A stretch of DNA of 8,102 nt from Oleiagrimonas sp964566965 (GTDB lineage Bacteria; Pseudomonadota; Gammaproteobacteria; Xanthomonadales; Rhodanobacteraceae): NCBI GenBank assembly GCA_964566965.1, contig CAZMKO010000104.1, positions 1-8,102 on the forward strand, written 5' to 3'. Positions 5,921 to 8,102 of this stretch are shown here, piece after piece (positions within the stretch are counted from its first letter, which is position 1; each line of letters starts with the position of its first letter). The position numbers were made by a program, and so were the translations under genes. The notes below the pieces were generated by a model that was not told the DNA's origin, did not search any database, and was given only the letters and a program-made list of their open reading frames with translations.

Positions 5921-6754
5921 ATGTCGAAACATCGTTCACGGCGTGTCGTCGCCACGTTGGCCGTCGCCGGTGTGCTCGGCGTCGTCAGCACGGCGGCGTC
6001 GGCGCAGCACTCGCCGGCCCTGGATCGAACCAGCATCTGGCTGGGTGGTTATTACTCCAACAATGACACCACATTGACCGCCAATGGCGAGGGTCCGGTC
6101 GCCGGTGTCGATGGCAAGCTCAGCTTCGAGGATGATCTCGGTTTTCGCAAACGCACCACCGACCCGCGGTTGCGCCTGGATTTCCTGATTGGCGACAGCC
6201 AAGGCTTCTCGTTCGATTATTTTCAGGTTCATCGCGACCGCAGCAAGAGCTATTCGCAGCCGATTCCGGCACTTGGCACCGATATCGACGCGCACATCAA
6301 GAGCAGCGTGGACTTCGACTTCGGGTCGGCTTCCTACAAATGGTGGTTCGGCCAGGACAGCGATGTGTTTGGTGTCGGCCTCGGTGCCGCCTACTACAAG
6401 GTCGACATGACAGCGCGTGGTTGGGCCAGTGCCGGTGACGAGTCACGAACCGGCAAGGCCGGTTACGAGGGCAGTGCCGTCGCCCCCATGCTGACGCTGG
6501 GTTGGCGCCACGCTTTCAACGACCAGTGGCGCATGTACGCCGACGTGGCCGGCGTGAAGAAAAACGGCGGCGACCTGAACGGCCACATCTGGAACGCGGC
6601 GCTTGGCGTGGAATGGTTCCCGTGGCAGAACGCCGGCTTCGGGCTGGAATATTCAGCCTCGCGACTGCACGTCAAGAAAAAATACGACAATGCGACGGCC
6701 AAGCTGGACTTGAAGACCGACGGCCCCACGTTCTACCTGCGTCTGCGTTTCTGA
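5921..6754 (+). CDS. Outer-membrane beta-barrel protein, function unknown
   Basis: 277-residue exported protein. Residues 1-28 form a signal peptide: a basic start (KHRSRR), a hydrophobic core (VVATLAVAGVLGVV) and an ASA cleavage site before Gln29. The mature part of about 249 residues is full of alternating polar/hydrophobic, aromatic-rich strands, for example SIWLGGYYSNNDTT, RLRLDFLIG, FGVGLGAAYYKVDM, APMLTLGWRHAF and FGLEYSASRLHVKKKY. It ends in FYLRLRF, a typical C-terminal strand with terminal Phe recognised by the BAM machinery. Size suggests about 8-10 strands, similar to OmpW- or OmpA-barrel-sized proteins, but I see no family-specific motif. The ATG has CGAGG 7 bases upstream. The gene is monocistronic, bracketed on both sides by REP-like repeats. 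Function is unknown; a small channel or structural porin-like role is possible but not shown. Confidence 0.85.
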   Translation: MSKHRSRRVVATLAVAGVLGVVSTAASAQHSPALDRTSIWLGGYYSNNDTTLTANGEGPVAGVDGKLSFEDDLGFRKRTTDPRLRLDFLIGDSQGFSFDYFQVHRDRSKSYSQPIPALGTDIDAHIKSSVDFDFGSASYKWWFGQDSDVFGVGLGAAYYKVDMTARGWASAGDESRTGKAGYEGSAVAPMLTLGWRHAFNDQWRMYADVAGVKKNGGDLNGHIWNAALGVEWFPWQNAGFGLEYSASRLHVKKKYDNATAKLDLKTDGPTFYLRLRF

Positions 6755-6766
6755 CGGCGTAACCCG

Positions 6767-6857
6767 GGCGCGGCGGCCGTTGGACCTCCGCGCCGCTCCT
6801 ACAAAAAACCGGTTTTCCGGGGTGCCCTGTGGGAGCCGCCCATGGCCGCGATCGTGC
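6767..6857. repeat. REP-like pair downstream of the beta-barrel gene
   Basis: On the minus strand, TGTAGGAGCGGCGCGG (6803-6788) begins a REP-like unit whose GGCGCGG/CCGCGCC arms (6767-6773 and 6788-6794) pair perfectly around a 14-base loop. On the plus strand, CTGTGGGAGCCGCCCATGGC and the following CGCGAT (6827-6852) form a second unit sharing its first ten bases and the GCCGCGAT tail with the copy at 5691. The two heads face away from each other across a short terminator-like hairpin. GTAG/GTGG-headed REPs are abundant in Stenotrophomonas and relatives and usually sit between gene ends, as here between two convergent genes. Confidence 0.7.
6803..6820 (-). terminator. Probable terminator of the yfgD gene
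   Basis: On the minus strand, CCGG-AAAA-CCGG (6820-6809) is followed at once by six T residues (6808-6803). The stem is only 4 bp, so it is weak, but the T-tract and the position about 85 bases beyond the reductase stop codon, in a convergent intergenic region, fit termination. It is embedded between the two REP-like units. Confidence 0.5.
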
Positions 6858-6905
6858 TTGCGGCACGCCATGCCATCCCCGATGGCATCAACGGGTGTCG
6901 ACGGA

Positions 6906-7256
6906 TCAGAGAATATCCAGCACCGCTTCCGGCGGACGTCCCAGCGAGGCCTTTCCGTTGGCCAGCACGATGGGGCGCTGGATCAGGCGCGGGTGTGCGA
7001 CCATGGCCTCGATCAGCTGCGTGCGGGTGAGACTGTTGTCGGCCAGGTTGAGTTCGCTGTACTCCGCCTCGGTGGGGCGCATCAGCTGACGCGGCTCGAG
7101 TTTCAGCAGCTTCAGTATCCGGTCCAGCTCCTCCGCGCTCGGCGGTGTGCTCAGGTACTTGATCACTTCGGGCTCGATACCCTTGTCCTGCAACAGTTCC
7201 AGCGTGGCGCGGGACTTGGAGCAGCGGGGGTTGTGGTAGATGCGCACGTCACTCAT
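6906..7256 (-). CDS. yfgD: ArsC-family arsenate reductase-like protein, YfgD type
   Basis: 116-residue thioredoxin-fold protein of the ArsC family (glutaredoxin-coupled type). The N-terminus has YHNPRCSKSR with the catalytic Cys12. Arg60 (in QLMRP), Arg94 (in QRPIV) and Arg107 (in GRPPE) fall at exactly the positions of the three anion-binding arginines of plasmid R773 ArsC. Overall it is nearly collinear with E. coli YfgD (119 residues), a chromosomal relative whose physiological role is not settled, so arsenate reduction is possible but not established. There is no arsR, arsB or other ars gene nearby, which argues against a dedicated arsenic operon. The ATG has AAGGAA 7 bases upstream (7269-7264). 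It lies 69 bp downstream of rluB on the same strand with no terminator between them, so co-transcription is possible. Confidence 0.92.
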   Translation of the reverse strand: MSDVRIYHNPRCSKSRATLELLQDKGIEPEVIKYLSTPPSAEELDRILKLLKLEPRQLMRPTEAEYSELNLADNSLTRTQLIEAMVAHPRLIQRPIVLANGKASLGRPPEAVLDIL

Positions 7257-7325
7257 GAGTGGGTTCCTTCATTGAAACTCGAATGATTGTTCGTGATGGC
7301 GGCCGCGGCGATGTCGGGAAGGGAG

Positions 7326-8102
7326 TCAGCGGTTGCCGTGCCGGTTGCCGCCACCGCGCCGTGAGGCCCCCGGCTTCTTGCCGGAACGGTTGCCGCTCTT
7401 GCCGCCATGCGGCGGCTTGCCGCGGTTGTCGCCGGCAAACCAGGTACGCACGGATGGCAGTTCCTGGCCCGGTGCCACGCGTTTCTTCTTGGGCTTGCGC
7501 TTGTTGCCCGCGTTGTCCGGCTGGGCCACGTTGCCGTTGACCGGGCGCCGCCGCTTGCCCTTGTTGCCACGCGCGGGGCGTTCGTCACGGATGCGGTCGA
7601 ACGCGGTAAGTTCGCGGGCCTCGCTCTGGTAGGCGCCGGTCCAGGCATCCTGGCTCTTGCGCTCGGGCTTGAACTCGGTGACATGGCGGCTGGCGCGGCG
7701 CTGGCGCAACACCGGCGACAGGGTCAGGGCCGGCGGCGGGTCGCCAAGGCCGGCCTTCTGGCGCAACGATTTGATGGTTTCGGCATCGAGCAGCCGCGAA
7801 TCGCCGCGGCGCAGGTTGCGCGGGAGCTCGATGTTGCCGTACCGGATGCGCTTGAGACGGCTGACCAGGAAGCCCTGCGAATCCCACAGCCGGCGCACCT
7901 CGCGGTTGCGGCCTTCGGCGATGGTGACGCGGTACCAGCTGTTGCTGTTGCCCTCGCTGACCACCGTGATGTCGTCGAAGCGGGCTGGCCCATCCTCCAG
8001 CTCCACACCGGCCTTGAGCTTTTCCAGCGCGTCGGGCGGTACTTCGCCGTGCACGCGGCACAGGTATTCGCGTTCGATGCCGGTGCCCGGATGCATCAGC
8101 GC
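7326..8102 (-). CDS. rluB: 23S rRNA pseudouridine synthase, RluB type, C-terminal part
   Basis: C-terminal 258 residues of an RsuA/RluB-family pseudouridine synthase; the start, the S4 RNA-binding domain and the catalytic Asp lie beyond the right edge. RluB makes pseudouridine 2605 in 23S rRNA helix 93. Visible family segments, counting from the window edge, are ALMHPGTGIEREYLCRV (1-17), GVELEDGPARF (32-42) and the conserved IAEGRNREVRRLW (61-73), followed by VSRLKRIRYGNIELPRNL, collinear with E. coli RluB. After about residue 120 it continues into a long, low-complexity basic tail rich in Arg, Lys, Gly and Asn (for example NKRKPKKKRV and SGNRSGKKPG), ending RRGGGNRHGNR. Such RNA-binding tails are common in RluB but this one is long. 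RluB was preferred over RluE/RluF/RsuA because of the REYLCRV...LEDGP context and the extended basic tail. Confidence 0.93.
   Translation of the reverse strand, partial: ALMHPGTGIEREYLCRVHGEVPPDALEKLKAGVELEDGPARFDDITVVSEGNSNSWYRVTIAEGRNREVRRLWDSQGFLVSRLKRIRYGNIELPRNLRRGDSRLLDAETIKSLRQKAGLGDPPPALTLSPVLRQRRASRHVTEFKPERKSQDAWTGAYQSEARELTAFDRIRDERPARGNKGKRRRPVNGNVAQPDNAGNKRKPKKKRVAPGQELPSVRTWFAGDNRGKPPHGGKSGNRSGKKPGASRRGGGNRHGNR

Noticed and set aside
5921..6754. Assignment of the beta-barrel protein to OmpW
   Set aside because: Size and strand pattern are compatible but no OmpW-specific motif was recognised, so the function is left open.

Overview
The window is GC-rich, ordinary-looking chromosomal DNA from a gammaproteobacterium, most likely of the Xanthomonadaceae/Rhodanobacteraceae group (inference). 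The pointers are the style of the proteins, a 41-residue variant of ribosomal protein L36, and short GTGGGAG/GTAGGAG palindromic repeats typical of that group. No phage genes, transposase, CRISPR array or defence genes are visible, and I found no clear undescribed multi-gene system.

Layout, left to right. (1) Positions 1-505, minus strand: N-terminal third of a monofunctional heme catalase, running off the left edge. (2) 703-3058, plus strand: cobT, cobC and cobS, with stop/start codons overlapping at both junctions. They form an operon for the last steps of cobalamin (B12) nucleotide-loop assembly. (3) 3095-3536, minus strand: two small translation genes, each with a sigma70-like promoter and a terminator. 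These are rpmJ (L36, Cys-poor form) and a tRNA-Thr(CGT). (4) 3700-5669, plus strand: a YbdL/MtnE-type methionine (glutamine) transaminase followed directly by a YafV-type omega-amidase. Together they can form a transaminase/omega-amidase couple in which the transaminase makes the 2-oxo acid from its amino acid with glutamine as donor, and the amidase removes the 2-oxoglutaramate formed. (5) 5670-5920: intergenic region with a REP-like repeat, a perfect 9-bp inverted repeat and a possible small Cys-rich ORF on the minus strand. (6) 5921-6754, plus strand: an exported outer-membrane beta-barrel protein of unknown function. (7) 6755-6905: a second REP-like pair plus a short terminator. (8) 6906-8102, minus strand: a YfgD/ArsC-family reductase downstream of the C-terminal part of an RluB-type 23S rRNA pseudouridine synthase, which runs off the right edge.

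The best leads are modest. They are an 18-bp perfect palindrome overlapping a probable -10 box in front of the transaminase, the small Cys-rich ORF with its hairpin at 5751-5865, the unassigned beta-barrel protein bracketed by REP-like elements, and a cob cluster that lacks both cobU and a visible B12 riboswitch in front of cobT.
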